Assembly (NCBI RefSeq): GCF_003435815.1
Contig: NZ_QTUV01000009.1
Span: 1-64,000 of the forward strand
Direction of reading: 5' to 3'
DNA: 64,000 bases
Origin: Dorea sp. AM10-31
Lineage (GTDB): Bacteria > Bacillota > Clostridia > Lachnospirales > Lachnospiraceae
A program made the translations under genes and the position numbers. The notes below the pieces were generated by a model. That model had not been told where the DNA came from. It did no database searches and saw only the letters and a program-made list of their open reading frames with translations. How positions within the stretch are numbered: the stretch's first letter is position 1; each line of letters begins with the position of its first letter. Of this stretch, positions 38,490 through 47,926 are shown piece by piece.

Positions 38490-40358
38490 ATGAAGATAGA
38501 GAACAGAACGGAATTAAAAGAATATCGTACTGAATGTCAGAAGCGGCAGCGTGCGAAATGTCGCGTTTTGATCTGCGGTGGAACAGGATGTCTGGCCGGG
38601 GGTTCAGATAAAATTTACCAGAAAATGCTGGAACTGACAAAGAATGACGGGAATGTATCGGTGGAGTTCGGCGCAGAGATTGCACATACCAAGGTTATGA
38701 AGAGTGGTTGCCACGGATTCTGTGAAATGGGACCGCTGGTGAGAATCGAACCACATAATTATTTATATATTAAAGTGTCGCCGGATGATTGTGAAGAGAT
38801 CTATCAGAAAACAATCTGCGAAGGAAAATCGATTGAACGTTTGTTATATCATATGGACGGACAGGTCTATGCTTCACAGGAAGAGATCCCATTTTACGCA
38901 AAGCAGACGAGACTTGTATTGAAAAACTGCGGACATATCGATGCCGATCACATCGAAGGAGCGATGGTGGTCGGAGCATATTCTGCATTAGAAAAAGCAT
39001 TGTTTGAGATGACACCGGAATCCGTGATCGATATGATTTATGAGTCAAATTTAAGAGGACGTGGCGGTGCAGGATTCCGTACCGGACGTAAATGGAAACA
39101 GGTAGCATCCCAAAAGGAAAAGATTCGTTACGTAGTCTGTAACGGTGACGAAGGTGACCCGGGCGCATTCATGGACAGAAGTATTATGGAGGGTGATCCG
39201 CACCGCATGATCGAAGGTATGATGATCGCTGCATATGCGGTTCAGGCGCAGGAAGGATATATTTATGTCCGTGCCGAATATCCGCTCGCGATCCAGAGAC
39301 TGGAGACGGCAATCCATCAGGCGGAAGAGATTGGAATTTTAGGAGATCATATCCTGGGAACAAACTTCAGCTTCCGTTTACATATCAACCGAGGAGCCGG
39401 AGCATTTGTCTGCGGCGAAGGAAGTGCGCTGACAGCATCTATTGAAGGCAAACGTGGTATGCCGAGAGTAAAACCGCCGCGTACAGTACAGCAGGGACTC
39501 TGGGCAAAACCTACAGTATTAAATAACGTTGAGACTTACGCAAATGTACCAATGATCATTCAAAACGGCGCAGAGTGGTATCTGGGTATCGGTACACCGG
39601 AAAGCCCGGGAACAAAAGCATTCGCATTGACAGGTAATGTAAGAAACACAGGACTTATCGAAGTGCCGATGGGAATTACTCTCCGGGAAGTTATTTATGA
39701 TATCGGTGGAGGCATTCAGAACGGTAAAAAGTTCAAAGCGGTTCAGATCGGCGGACCATCGGGCGGATGTCTGACAGAGAAACAGCTGGACAGCAAGATG
39801 GATTTTGATTCGCTGGCGAAGATCGGAGCGATGATCGGTTCCGGCGGACTTGTTATTATGGATGAAAATACCTGTATGGTAGAAGTAGCCCGGTTCTTTA
39901 TGAGCTTTACGCAGAGAGAATCCTGTGGAAAATGTGTGCCATGCAGAGAAGGTACAAAAAGAATGCTGGAGATTCTTGAAAGAATCGTAGCCGGAAATGG
40001 AAAACCGACAGATATAGATGAGTTGCGTGAACTGGCCGATATGATTGAGAGTACCGCGTTATGCGGACTTGGAAAGAGTGCGCCAAAACCGGTTATCAGT
40101 ACATTGAATGCATTTGCAGAAGAATATAGAGAACATATTGAGGATAAGAAGTGTAAAACAGGGGTTTGTACAAATCTCAGACAGTTCCAGATTGATCTGG
40201 ACATCTGTAAAGGATGTTCCAAGTGTGCAAGAAATTGTCCGGCTGGAGCAATTGAAGGTGAGTTGAAATCACCGTATCACATTAATCAGGAGAAATGCAT
40301 TAAGTGCGGAGCCTGTATGGAACAGTGTCCGTTTAAGGCAATTTCTGTTGCCAGATAG
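38490..40358 (+). CDS. hydB: [FeFe] hydrogenase complex subunit HydB (NuoF-like)
   Basis: 622 residues. N-terminal thioredoxin-like [2Fe-2S] region (CGGTGC... CHGFC), flavin/NADH domain with GRGGAGFRTGRKW and CNGDEGDPGAFMDR, [4Fe-4S] motif ESCGKCVPCREG, and two C-terminal ferredoxin clusters CKGCSKCARNCP and CIKCGACMEQCP. This is the full set seen in NAD(H)/ferredoxin electron-bifurcating hydrogenases (HydABC). Bifurcation is inferred from architecture. Confidence 0.95.
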   Translation: MKIENRTELKEYRTECQKRQRAKCRVLICGGTGCLAGGSDKIYQKMLELTKNDGNVSVEFGAEIAHTKVMKSGCHGFCEMGPLVRIEPHNYLYIKVSPDDCEEIYQKTICEGKSIERLLYHMDGQVYASQEEIPFYAKQTRLVLKNCGHIDADHIEGAMVVGAYSALEKALFEMTPESVIDMIYESNLRGRGGAGFRTGRKWKQVASQKEKIRYVVCNGDEGDPGAFMDRSIMEGDPHRMIEGMMIAAYAVQAQEGYIYVRAEYPLAIQRLETAIHQAEEIGILGDHILGTNFSFRLHINRGAGAFVCGEGSALTASIEGKRGMPRVKPPRTVQQGLWAKPTVLNNVETYANVPMIIQNGAEWYLGIGTPESPGTKAFALTGNVRNTGLIEVPMGITLREVIYDIGGGIQNGKKFKAVQIGGPSGGCLTEKQLDSKMDFDSLAKIGAMIGSGGLVIMDENTCMVEVARFFMSFTQRESCGKCVPCREGTKRMLEILERIVAGNGKPTDIDELRELADMIESTALCGLGKSAPKPVISTLNAFAEEYREHIEDKKCKTGVCTNLRQFQIDLDICKGCSKCARNCPAGAIEGELKSPYHINQEKCIKCGACMEQCPFKAISVAR

Positions 40359-40369
40359 GAGGAAACGTC

Positions 40370-42073
40370 ATGGGAGTAATGACTATAGATGGAAGAAAAG
40401 TAGAATTTACGGATGAACCGAATATTCTTACCGTCATTCGTAAAGCAGATATTGATATACCAACCTTATGTTACCATTCAGAACTGTCTGTATATGGTGC
40501 CTGTCGTTTATGTACAGTAGAAAATGATAAAGGAAAAACATTTGCATCCTGTTCCGAACCACCGAGAGACGGAATGGTGATCTATACAAATACACCGCGC
40601 CTGATGAAGTATCGGAAATTAATTCTGGAGTTACTTCTGGCAGCGCACTGCAGAGACTGTACAACTTGTATCAAAAGTGGAGAATGTCAGCTGCAAAGCC
40701 TTGCGCACCGGATGGGTGTTATGGATGTCCGATTTGAAAATACGAAAGAATTACAGCCGATCGATGACAGTTCGCCGGCGATCGTGAGAGATCCGAATAA
40801 ATGTATTTTGTGCGGTGACTGTGTACGTATGTGTGACAATGTGCAGGCAGTAAATGTAATTGATTTTGCATATCGAGGAACAAAAGCGCTGGTAACACCT
40901 GCATTTGATAAGAAAATTGCAGAGACCGACTGTGTGAACTGTGGACAATGCCGGGTTGTATGTCCGACAGGCGCAATCAGTATTAAGACCAACATGGATG
41001 TTATCTGGGATCTTCTTGCAGATAAAGATACCAAAGTGATCGCACAGATCGCACCGGCAGTCCGTGTGGCAGTAGGAGATCAGTTCGGTCTGCCGCGTGG
41101 CGAAAATGTTATGGGTAAATTGGTAAATGTCCTGCATCGTATGGGATTTGATGAAGTATTTGATACATCTTACGGTGCGGATCTTACAGTTATAGAAGAG
41201 TCGGAAGAACTTTTGAATCGGCTGGAATCCGGAGAAAAATTGCCACTCTTTACATCCTGCTGTCCTGCATGGGTAAGATATTGTGAAAACCGTTATCCGG
41301 AATTTGCCGAGAATCTTTCGACCTGCCGGTCACCACAGCAGATGTTCGGCGCTGTAGTACGGGAATATTATAAAGATCCGGAGAAGAATCTCGGAAAACG
41401 AGTGGTATCTGTATCTATTATGCCTTGTACAGCGAAGAAAGATGAGATTTTACGACCGGAATCTTCAACAAACGGTAAGCAGGATATCGATTATGTACTG
41501 ACAACAACCGAGCTCGTTTCCATGATTCGCAAGTCTGGTATCCGTTTTGAGAATCTGGAAATTGAAGCGTCAGATATGCCATTTGGAATCGGATCCGGTG
41601 CCGGAGTGATCTTTGGTGTAACCGGCGGTGTGACCGAAGCGGTTTTGAGACGTCTGCGTAAAGGACATAACCGTGTAGATATGGATAATATCAAATTCAG
41701 CGGTGTGCGTGGAGAGAAAGGCCTGAAAGAAGTAGAATTTGATTACAACGGCAGAACCATTCGTGCGGCAATCGTAAGTGGTCTCGGAAATGCAGATGCA
41801 CTTTTGAAGCGGATCAAGGCCGGGGAAGTACACTATGATTTCGTAGAAGTAATGGCATGTTACAGAGGCTGTGTCATGGGTGGTGGACAGCCGGTACCGG
41901 CCGGACCGAGAACAAAATCAGCAAGAATGAAGGGTCTTTATGATTCAGATGTGAATACCCAGATTAAGAAGTCCAATGAAAATCCGTTGGTTCAGACGTT
42001 GTACGATGGCTTGCTGAAAGGAAAAGAACACAAACTTCTGCATCGGAATTTTGAAGCCGCAAAAAATGAATAA
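40370..42073 (+). CDS. hydA: [FeFe] hydrogenase catalytic subunit HydA
   Basis: 567 residues, group A trimeric type. N-terminal [2Fe-2S] (CYHSELSVYGACRLC), His-Cys [4Fe-4S] region (HCRDCTTCIKSGEC), two ferredoxin clusters (CILCGDCVRMC, CVNCGQCRVVCP), then the H-cluster motifs TSCCPAW (about 297), MPCTAKKDE (about 351) and MACYRGCVMGGGQP (about 495), all fitting consensus. Makes or uses H2 in the cytoplasm. Follows hydB by 11 nt with AGGAGGAAACGTC. Confidence 0.97.
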   Translation: MGVMTIDGRKVEFTDEPNILTVIRKADIDIPTLCYHSELSVYGACRLCTVENDKGKTFASCSEPPRDGMVIYTNTPRLMKYRKLILELLLAAHCRDCTTCIKSGECQLQSLAHRMGVMDVRFENTKELQPIDDSSPAIVRDPNKCILCGDCVRMCDNVQAVNVIDFAYRGTKALVTPAFDKKIAETDCVNCGQCRVVCPTGAISIKTNMDVIWDLLADKDTKVIAQIAPAVRVAVGDQFGLPRGENVMGKLVNVLHRMGFDEVFDTSYGADLTVIEESEELLNRLESGEKLPLFTSCCPAWVRYCENRYPEFAENLSTCRSPQQMFGAVVREYYKDPEKNLGKRVVSVSIMPCTAKKDEILRPESSTNGKQDIDYVLTTTELVSMIRKSGIRFENLEIEASDMPFGIGSGAGVIFGVTGGVTEAVLRRLRKGHNRVDMDNIKFSGVRGEKGLKEVEFDYNGRTIRAAIVSGLGNADALLKRIKAGEVHYDFVEVMACYRGCVMGGGQPVPAGPRTKSARMKGLYDSDVNTQIKKSNENPLVQTLYDGLLKGKEHKLLHRNFEAAKNE

Positions 42074-42151
42074 CAGAAAAGATTTCAGGGAACAGCTTAT
42101 GAAAAAATGCATATAATAAAGCAGATAATTTCCCTGGAAGGAGCAGAACCG

Positions 42152-42580
42152 ATGAGCGAGAAACTGCCTTTTTATATGGCATATCAAAATCAGCTGCCAA
42201 TCGATACAGCCTGGGAGCGGGAAAACAGCCGGGATGTATCTTATATGAAGAGTATGTATCCGGCCGAAGTGAAAAAGATTCTGCCATATGTAGAGGCAGA
42301 ATGCGACCGGCTGGAATATGACGTCAGTATGATTTATGATGAGTATCCGGATCGTTTGCAAATACAGATGATATGCGGTCGTGTTTATGCAAATGTGAAA
42401 GGTCAGATCGACTTTGCAGATAAGCAGAAGGATAAAACAGATGATCTTCCGACGAAAATGGAAGATGACTGGCTTCGTGAGCTGGTGTGGGTAATGACCT
42501 GTCAGGAGATATGCCGCCGAAGGCAGGAGCGGAGAAACTTTCAGAGAAAATATTATTTTCTGAATGAGAGTGTATCCTGA
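42152..42580 (+). CDS. Conserved hypothetical protein
   Basis: 142 residues, soluble and charged, with an N-terminal segment KLPFYMAYQNQLPIDTAWERENSRDV and a basic C-terminal stretch (CRRRQERRNFQRKYYF). I do not recognise the family. ATG 42152 follows GGAAGGAGCAGAACC; the in-frame upstream start lacks an RBS. It lies ~80 nt after hydA and may be on the same transcript, ending at the terminator at 42601. Confidence 0.68.
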   Translation: MSEKLPFYMAYQNQLPIDTAWERENSRDVSYMKSMYPAEVKKILPYVEAECDRLEYDVSMIYDEYPDRLQIQMICGRVYANVKGQIDFADKQKDKTDDLPTKMEDDWLRELVWVMTCQEICRRRQERRNFQRKYYFLNESVS

Positions 42581-42600
42581 AGAGATAATTTATACAAAAT

Positions 42601-42640
42601 AAGAACCGGAGGAATAAAAGGATTTCCGGTTCTTATTTTT
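42601..42640 (+). terminator. Terminator after the hydrogenase region
   Basis: AAGAACCGGA (42601-42610) pairs with TCCGGTTCTT (42625-42634), followed by ATTTTTTA. From 42641 to 42848 there is no gene; a tRNA-like fragment with GTTCGAATC near 42714 does not fold fully. Confidence 0.85.
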
Positions 42641-42848
42641 TATGGTAAAGTATCCGTTGGCAGATCAGGCAGAGCGGTATTGGTAGAATTGGTCAGAAAA
42701 TGATAAAAAATGAGTTCGAATCTTGTAAAGGCAGTAGATCCTGAAGCAAGAAGTGGACGAAAAAGGAATCTTATGTTAAAATGGATAGGATTAAAATGTA
42801 ATAAGTATCAAAAGATTTCAAACAAATACAGACTAAAGGATGAAAAAT

Positions 42849-43364
42849 ATGAAGAATATCGTATTTATCGGAATGCCGGCATCGGGGAAAAGCACAGTCG
42901 GTGTTGTTGTTGCTAAGAGACTGGGATATAAGTTTGTAGATACAGATCTGGTAATCCAGGAAGTGGAGAAGCGTTTGCTTAAAGAGATTATTGCAGAAGA
43001 AGGAAATGAAGGTTTCTTACGGATTGAAGACCGGGTGAATGCGGAGATTCAGGAAGAGCGTGCTGTTATCTCGCCGGGAGGAAGTGTTGTATATTGCGAG
43101 AATGCAATGAGGCATTACAAAGAGACCGGAACGATCGTATATTTACATACGTCGTATGAGACAATAAATAACAGACTCCATAATGCTAAAAACAGAGGTG
43201 TTGTGTTAAAAGACGGTCAGACATTAAAAGATCTGTATGAGGAGCGTAGCGCATTATTTGAACGGTATGCAGATCTCACGATCAGTGAGGAAGGACGGGA
43301 TCTGGAAGAGACAATCGAGGAAGTTCTTCGTGTGCTTGAAAACGGATTAAATGTTACAAAATAA
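42849..43364 (+). CDS. aroK: Shikimate kinase
   Basis: 171-residue P-loop kinase phosphorylating shikimate at O3. Walker A GMPASGKSTVG, the DTD motif FVDTDLVI, Arg region IEDRVNAEI, and substrate-binding GGS in SPGGSVV. ATG 42849 is chosen over ATG 42840, which overlaps the RBS AAAGGA. It stands alone between a terminator and the murA promoter. Confidence 0.88.
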   Translation: MKNIVFIGMPASGKSTVGVVVAKRLGYKFVDTDLVIQEVEKRLLKEIIAEEGNEGFLRIEDRVNAEIQEERAVISPGGSVVYCENAMRHYKETGTIVYLHTSYETINNRLHNAKNRGVVLKDGQTLKDLYEERSALFERYADLTISEEGRDLEETIEEVLRVLENGLNVTK

Positions 43365-43385
43365 TTACATAAAATTAAAAAATAT

Positions 43386-43456
43386 TTTACAAATGTTGGA
43401 TTTGTGCTATAATAGCAAAGACTCAGGAAGTGGGAGTCTTCCTGTTTTAGATTTTT
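43386..43456 (+). promoter_or_regulatory. murA promoter with mutually exclusive leader hairpins
   Basis: TTTACA (43386-43391) and TATAAT (43408-43413) form a promoter with 16-bp spacing. Just after the start, AAGACTC (43418-43424) can pair with GAGTCTT (43434-43440), while CAGGAAG (43424-43430) can pair with CTTCCTG (43438-43444). The second stem is followed by a T-rich tract, so it could act as a terminator that the first prevents. Confidence 0.45.
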
Positions 43457-43534
43457 AAGAGAACAAAATGGGCATAACTGCTATATCCAATATGCTTATA
43501 TCATAGACAGCAATATTATATAGAGGTGTGGTTA

Positions 43535-44827
43535 ATGGAACAGTATATTATTAAAGGTGGCCATCCGTTAGTCGGAGAGGTCGAAATAGGGGGAGCGAAG
43601 AACGCGGCACTTGCGATTCTTGCGGCTGCGATCATGACAGATGAGACAGTTAAGATTGATAATCTTCCGGATGTCAACGATATTAATGTATTACTGGACG
43701 CAATTGCCGGAATCGGAGCGACAGTGAACAGAATTGACCGTCATACTGTGACGATCAACGGAAGAGGCATTCATGATTTCAGTATAGAATATGATTATAT
43801 TAAAAAGATCCGTGCATCTTACTATTTACTTGGCGCGATGCTCGGAAAGTACAAACATGCGGAAGTGGCACTGCCGGGAGGATGTAATATCGGAAGCAGA
43901 CCGATTGACCAGCATCTGAAAGGTTTCCGTGCACTGGGCGCAGAAGTAGAGATTGAATATGGTAAGATCATGGCAGAAGCTGAGAAGCTTGTTGGTAAAC
44001 ATATTTATTTTGATGTTGTCAGTGTAGGCGCTACGATCAATGTAATGATGACGGCTGCGATGGCAGACGGTCTTACAATTATGGAGAATGTGGCTAAAGA
44101 GCCACACGTTGTAGACGTGGCAAACTTCCTGAACAGCATGGGAGCGAATATTCGTGGTGCAGGAACAGATGTGATCAAGATTCGTGGAGTCAGACAGCTT
44201 CACAGTACAGAGTATTCGGTTATTCCGGATCAGATTGAGGCCGGAACATTTATGTTTGCGGCAGCGGCAACCAGAGGAGATGTGACAGTATTGAATGTCA
44301 TTCCGAAGCATTTGGAAGCTACGATTGCCAAGCTGGAAGAGATTGGCTGTGAGGTAGAAGAATTTGACGATGCAGTGCGTGTTGTATCCAAGGGAGATCT
44401 TACAAGTACACATGTGAAGACACTTCCATATCCTGGATTTCCAACGGATATGCAGCCACAGATTGGTGTGACGCTTGCACTTTGCAAGGGAACAAGCACA
44501 ATTACAGAGAGTATTTTTGAAAATCGTTTCAAATATCTGGACGAACTTGCCAGAATGGGAGCGAATGTCAAAGTGGAAGGCAACTCAGCAACTATCGAAG
44601 GTGTTGAGAAGTTCAGCGGAGCAAGAGTGAGTGCACCGGATCTCCGCGCAGGAGCTGCACTTTGTATTGCAGGACTTGCAACAGAAGGCATTACAATTGT
44701 AGATGATATTGTATATATCCAAAGAGGATATGAGAGATTCGAAGAGAAGCTCAGAGGTCTTGGCGGTGTCATCGAAAAAGTAGAAACTGAGAAAGAAATT
44801 CAGAAATTCAAATTAAAAGTTGGATAA
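43535..44827 (+). CDS. murA: UDP-N-acetylglucosamine 1-carboxyvinyltransferase
   Basis: 430-residue EPSP-synthase-fold enzyme adding enolpyruvate to UDP-GlcNAc, the first committed step of peptidoglycan synthesis. Seen: the start KGGHPLVGEVEIGGAKNAAL and catalytic Cys117 in PGGCNIGSRPID, so fosfomycin would be expected to bind. ATG 43535 follows AGAGGTG; a GTG at 43526 lies within the RBS. Confidence 0.96.
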   Translation: MEQYIIKGGHPLVGEVEIGGAKNAALAILAAAIMTDETVKIDNLPDVNDINVLLDAIAGIGATVNRIDRHTVTINGRGIHDFSIEYDYIKKIRASYYLLGAMLGKYKHAEVALPGGCNIGSRPIDQHLKGFRALGAEVEIEYGKIMAEAEKLVGKHIYFDVVSVGATINVMMTAAMADGLTIMENVAKEPHVVDVANFLNSMGANIRGAGTDVIKIRGVRQLHSTEYSVIPDQIEAGTFMFAAAATRGDVTVLNVIPKHLEATIAKLEEIGCEVEEFDDAVRVVSKGDLTSTHVKTLPYPGFPTDMQPQIGVTLALCKGTSTITESIFENRFKYLDELARMGANVKVEGNSATIEGVEKFSGARVSAPDLRAGAALCIAGLATEGITIVDDIVYIQRGYERFEEKLRGLGGVIEKVETEKEIQKFKLKVG

Positions 44828-44832
44828 ATCAG

Positions 44833-44861
44833 TTGACAAGAACAGTTAAAACGTGTAAAGT
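44833..44861 (+). promoter_or_regulatory. Promoter of the metK riboswitch leader
   Basis: TTGACA (44833-44838) and TAAAGT (44856-44861) are 17 bp apart, starting 6 nt after the murA stop. Confidence 0.65.
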
Positions 44862-44898
44862 CTTATAGGGTAACAAAGAAAATAATAAATATTGCTAA

Positions 44899-45052
44899 CT
44901 TTCTCTTATTCAGAGCAGTGGAGGTACAAAGGATCTGTGAAGCTGCGGCAACCCCCATCATGGGAAGGTGCCAACCTGAGCGAGTAATCGAACAATAAGA
45001 AGATTGATATATGAGAATATAAACAGTCCACTTGTTGTGGACTGTTTTTTTC
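44899..45052 (+). promoter_or_regulatory. SAM-I (S-box) riboswitch with terminator, controlling metK
   Basis: The aptamer core is clear: CTCTTATT...AGAG, GTGGAGG, TGAAGCTGCGGCAACC and AAGGTGCCAACCTGAGCGA, closed by a P1 stem with AATAAGAAG (44993-45001). A terminator follows: ACAGTCCAC and GTGGACTGT at about 45023-45044 with TTTTTT. SAM binding should favour the terminator and shut off metK. Confidence 0.95.
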
Positions 45053-45105
45053 GCATTGTGGATGATTATGTGGATAACATAAAAAGGGACAGGTCTTTTT
45101 TAAAA

Positions 45106-45139
45106 GGGGACGGGGATTTTCTGGAAAATCCCCGTCCCC
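45106..45139 (+). repeat. Perfect 15-bp palindromic hairpin before metK
   Basis: GGGGACGGGGATTTT (45106-45120) pairs perfectly with AAAATCCCCGTCCCC (45125-45139) around the 4-nt loop CTGG. It lies between the riboswitch terminator and the metK RBS (GAAGGGAG). A related half AAAAAGGGACAGGTC lies just upstream at 45080. It is GC-rich against its surroundings and looks like an inserted repetitive element. Confidence 0.7.
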
Positions 45140-45164
45140 GGGAGAAAGTAGAAGGGAGAATGAC

Positions 45165-46352
45165 ATGGAAAAAAGATTATTTACATCCGAGTCCGTTACA
45201 GAAGGACATCCGGATAAAATGTGCGACCAGATTTCAGACGCGATTCTTGATGCACTGATGGAACAGGATCCGATGAGCCGTGTGGCTTGTGAGACAACAA
45301 CAACGACAGGTATGGTTCTCGTTATGGGTGAGATTACTACAAATGCTTATGTTGATATTCAGAAAATCGTACGCGATACAGTAAAAGAGATTGGCTATAC
45401 AAGAGGAAAATTTGGATTTGACGCAGAGACATGTGGTGTGATCACAGCAATTGACGAGCAGTCTGGAGATATCGCTCTTGGAGTTGATAAAGCGTTGGAA
45501 GCAAAAGAGCATACAATGGACGATGATGAGATTGATGCGATCGGAGCCGGCGACCAGGGTATGATGTTCGGATACGCAACGGATGAGACTCCGGAACTGA
45601 TGCCATATCCGATTTCTCTGGCGCATAAACTGGCAAGAAAACTTACAGAAGTAAGGAAGAACGGAACGCTTTCTTATCTGAGACCGGATGGAAAGACACA
45701 GGTTACAGTAGAATATGATGAAAATGATGTTCCGAAACGTCTGGATGCAGTTGTCTTATCTACACAGCACGATCCGGATGTGACACAGGAGCAGATTCAC
45801 GAAGATATTAAGAAATATGTATTTGACACAGTACTTCCGGCAGAGATGGTAGACGAGAATACAAAATTCTTTATCAACCCGACAGGACGTTTTGTTATCG
45901 GTGGACCACACGGAGACAGTGGACTGACAGGACGCAAGATCATTGTAGATACTTACGGTGGAATGGCACGTCACGGCGGCGGAGCTTTCTCAGGTAAAGA
46001 CTGCACAAAGGTAGACCGTTCAGCAGCGTACGCAGCACGTTACGTTGCGAAAAATATTGTTGCAGCAGGACTTGCCAAGAAATGTGAAATCCAGCTTTCT
46101 TACGCAATCGGAGTTGCTCATCCGACTTCCATTATGGTAGATACATTTGGAACCGGTAAAGTATCTGATGAAAAACTGGTTGAGATCATCCGCGAGAACT
46201 TTGATCTCCGCCCGGCAGGAATTATCAAAATGCTGGATTTGAGAAGACCAATTTACAAGCAGACAGCAGCTTACGGACACTTTGGACGTACAGACATCGA
46301 CCTCTCCTGGGAAAAGACAGATAAGGTGGATGTACTGAAAGCATATTTATAA
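45165..46352 (+). CDS. metK: S-adenosylmethionine synthetase
   Basis: 395-residue enzyme making SAM from Met and ATP. Seen: [23 protein letters not shown], the loop [12 protein letters not shown], and the C-terminal [19 protein letters not shown]. Controlled by the upstream S-box riboswitch; a 15-bp hairpin sits between switch and gene. Confidence 0.97.
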   Translation: MEKRLFTSESVTEGHPDKMCDQISDAILDALMEQDPMSRVACETTTTTGMVLVMGEITTNAYVDIQKIVRDTVKEIGYTRGKFGFDAETCGVITAIDEQSGDIALGVDKALEAKEHTMDDDEIDAIGAGDQGMMFGYATDETPELMPYPISLAHKLARKLTEVRKNGTLSYLRPDGKTQVTVEYDENDVPKRLDAVVLSTQHDPDVTQEQIHEDIKKYVFDTVLPAEMVDENTKFFINPTGRFVIGGPHGDSGLTGRKIIVDTYGGMARHGGGAFSGKDCTKVDRSAAYAARYVAKNIVAAGLAKKCEIQLSYAIGVAHPTSIMVDTFGTGKVSDEKLVEIIRENFDLRPAGIIKMLDLRRPIYKQTAAYGHFGRTDIDLSWEKTDKVDVLKAYL

Positions 46353-46371
46353 AATTTTTAGAAATGTTTAC

Positions 46372-46400
46372 AGGCGCTTTGATGTGAAGCGCCTTTTTTC
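46372..46400 (+). terminator. metK terminator
   Basis: AGGCGCTT (46372-46379) pairs with AAGCGCCT (46387-46394), followed by TTTTTC. Confidence 0.85.
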
Positions 46401-46429
46401 ATGCTATACTTGAGTCTGGAGGTGTTCCT

Positions 46430-47926
46430 ATGAAAATAAGAACAAGACTTGTGATAGCATTTTTAACGATTACGCTGATTCCGATTATATTGACAACAAC
46501 TATGGGAATAGTCCTGTGCAGACATCAGATCAGCTCAATCGAAAAGACATATGGAGTTACTGATACAACCTGGGAGAGCTTATCAAATTCTATGCAGGTA
46601 TTGTCAAAAGTAACTGAGAAGCCGTATGAAGAACTAAAGAAGATTATTGCCGAAGATCCGGAAGAGATGGGCGATGCGACCAGACTTGAGAAAGTAAATA
46701 AAAAACTGGAAAAGAATAAAGCCTATCTGCTTGTGCGAAAAGGAAATACCATTGTTTACATTGGTACAGACAGTGGGGAAACAAAATATGTGATCCGTCA
46801 GCTTCCGAAGTATGGTGAGGCAGATGCCGATGCGAAAAATGGACTTTATCTGGGTGGCAATGCTCAGGTACTGATCAAGCAGATTGATTTTAAATATCGA
46901 AGCGGAGAAAAAGGAAGCGCATTTATCGTTACAGACATGAAGAACGTTATACCAGAAGTGGAGGAGCTTTTTGTAGACTTGATCTGTGTGGTTGTTATTG
47001 TTTTAATCGCAACGGCATTTATTTTGCTCATGTGGATCTACCGCGGAATCATGCGTCCGTTGTCAAAGATGAAGAGGGCAGCTTATAATATCAAAGAAGG
47101 TAATCTGGATTTTGAGATCAAACCGGAGTCTGATGATGAGCTCGGCCAGCTCTGCAGTGATCTGGAAGATATGCGTAAGCGGTTAAAGGACAGTGCAGAA
47201 GAGAAGATTCAGTTTGACAAGGAGAACAAAGAGCTGATCAGTAATATCTCCCATGACCTTAAGACACCGGTGACAGCAATCAAAGGATATGCAGAAGGAA
47301 TCATGGACGGAGTAGCGGATACACCGGAGAAAATGGACAAATATATCCGCACGATCTATAATAAAGCGAATGAGATGAATACACTGATCAATGAGTTGAC
47401 ATTGTATTCCAAGATTGACACAAACCGTATTCCATATAACTTCAATATTATATCTGTAAATGATTATTTCACAGATTGTGCAGAAGATTTGTCGCTGGAA
47501 CTGGAGTCAAAAAATGTAGAATTTGGATATTTTAATTATGTAGATCCAGAAGTGAAAGTGATTGCAGACGCGGAACAGATCAAGCGTGTTGTGCATAATA
47601 TTGTAAATAATTCGTTGAAATATATGGATAAAAGAAAACCGATCATCAACCTTCGTGTAAAAGATGTCGGTGACTTTATTCAGGTTGAACTGGAAGATAA
47701 CGGCAAAGGAATTGCAGCCAAGGATCTGCCAAATATTTTCGACCGTTTTTACAGAACGGATGCTTCGAGAAATTCGTCCAAAGGCGGAAGCGGTATCGGG
47801 CTTTCTATTGTTAAGAAGATTGTGGAAGAGCATGGTGGTAAGATTTGGGCAACCAGCAGAGAAGACACAGGAACAACGATGTATTTTGTTTTGAGAAAAT
47901 ATCAGGAGGTACCATTGAATGAGTAA
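46430..47926 (+). CDS. Sensor histidine kinase
   Basis: 498 residues. Helix 1 (about 7-29), an extracellular sensor region, helix 2 (about 182-205), HAMP (about 206-260), HisKA with His275 in NISHDLKTPVTA, then HATPase_c with NNSLKY, DNGKGI, FDRFYRTD and GSGIGLSIV. The order kinase then regulator, with overlap, means one translationally linked pair. The signal is not evident from sequence. Confidence 0.92.
   Translation: MKIRTRLVIAFLTITLIPIILTTTMGIVLCRHQISSIEKTYGVTDTTWESLSNSMQVLSKVTEKPYEELKKIIAEDPEEMGDATRLEKVNKKLEKNKAYLLVRKGNTIVYIGTDSGETKYVIRQLPKYGEADADAKNGLYLGGNAQVLIKQIDFKYRSGEKGSAFIVTDMKNVIPEVEELFVDLICVVVIVLIATAFILLMWIYRGIMRPLSKMKRAAYNIKEGNLDFEIKPESDDELGQLCSDLEDMRKRLKDSAEEKIQFDKENKELISNISHDLKTPVTAIKGYAEGIMDGVADTPEKMDKYIRTIYNKANEMNTLINELTLYSKIDTNRIPYNFNIISVNDYFTDCAEDLSLELESKNVEFGYFNYVDPEVKVIADAEQIKRVVHNIVNNSLKYMDKRKPIINLRVKDVGDFIQVELEDNGKGIAAKDLPNIFDRFYRTDASRNSSKGGSGIGLSIVKKIVEEHGGKIWATSREDTGTTMYFVLRKYQEVPLNE

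Noticed and set aside
42656-42735. tRNA-like fragment with CAGATCAGGCAGAGC and GTTCGAATC
   Set aside because: The D- and T-loop-like pieces are present but no acceptor or anticodon stem closes, so it is at most a remnant.
42710-42916. 68-codon frame ahead of aroK
   Set aside because: No RBS, basic random-looking product, and it runs into the aroK start.
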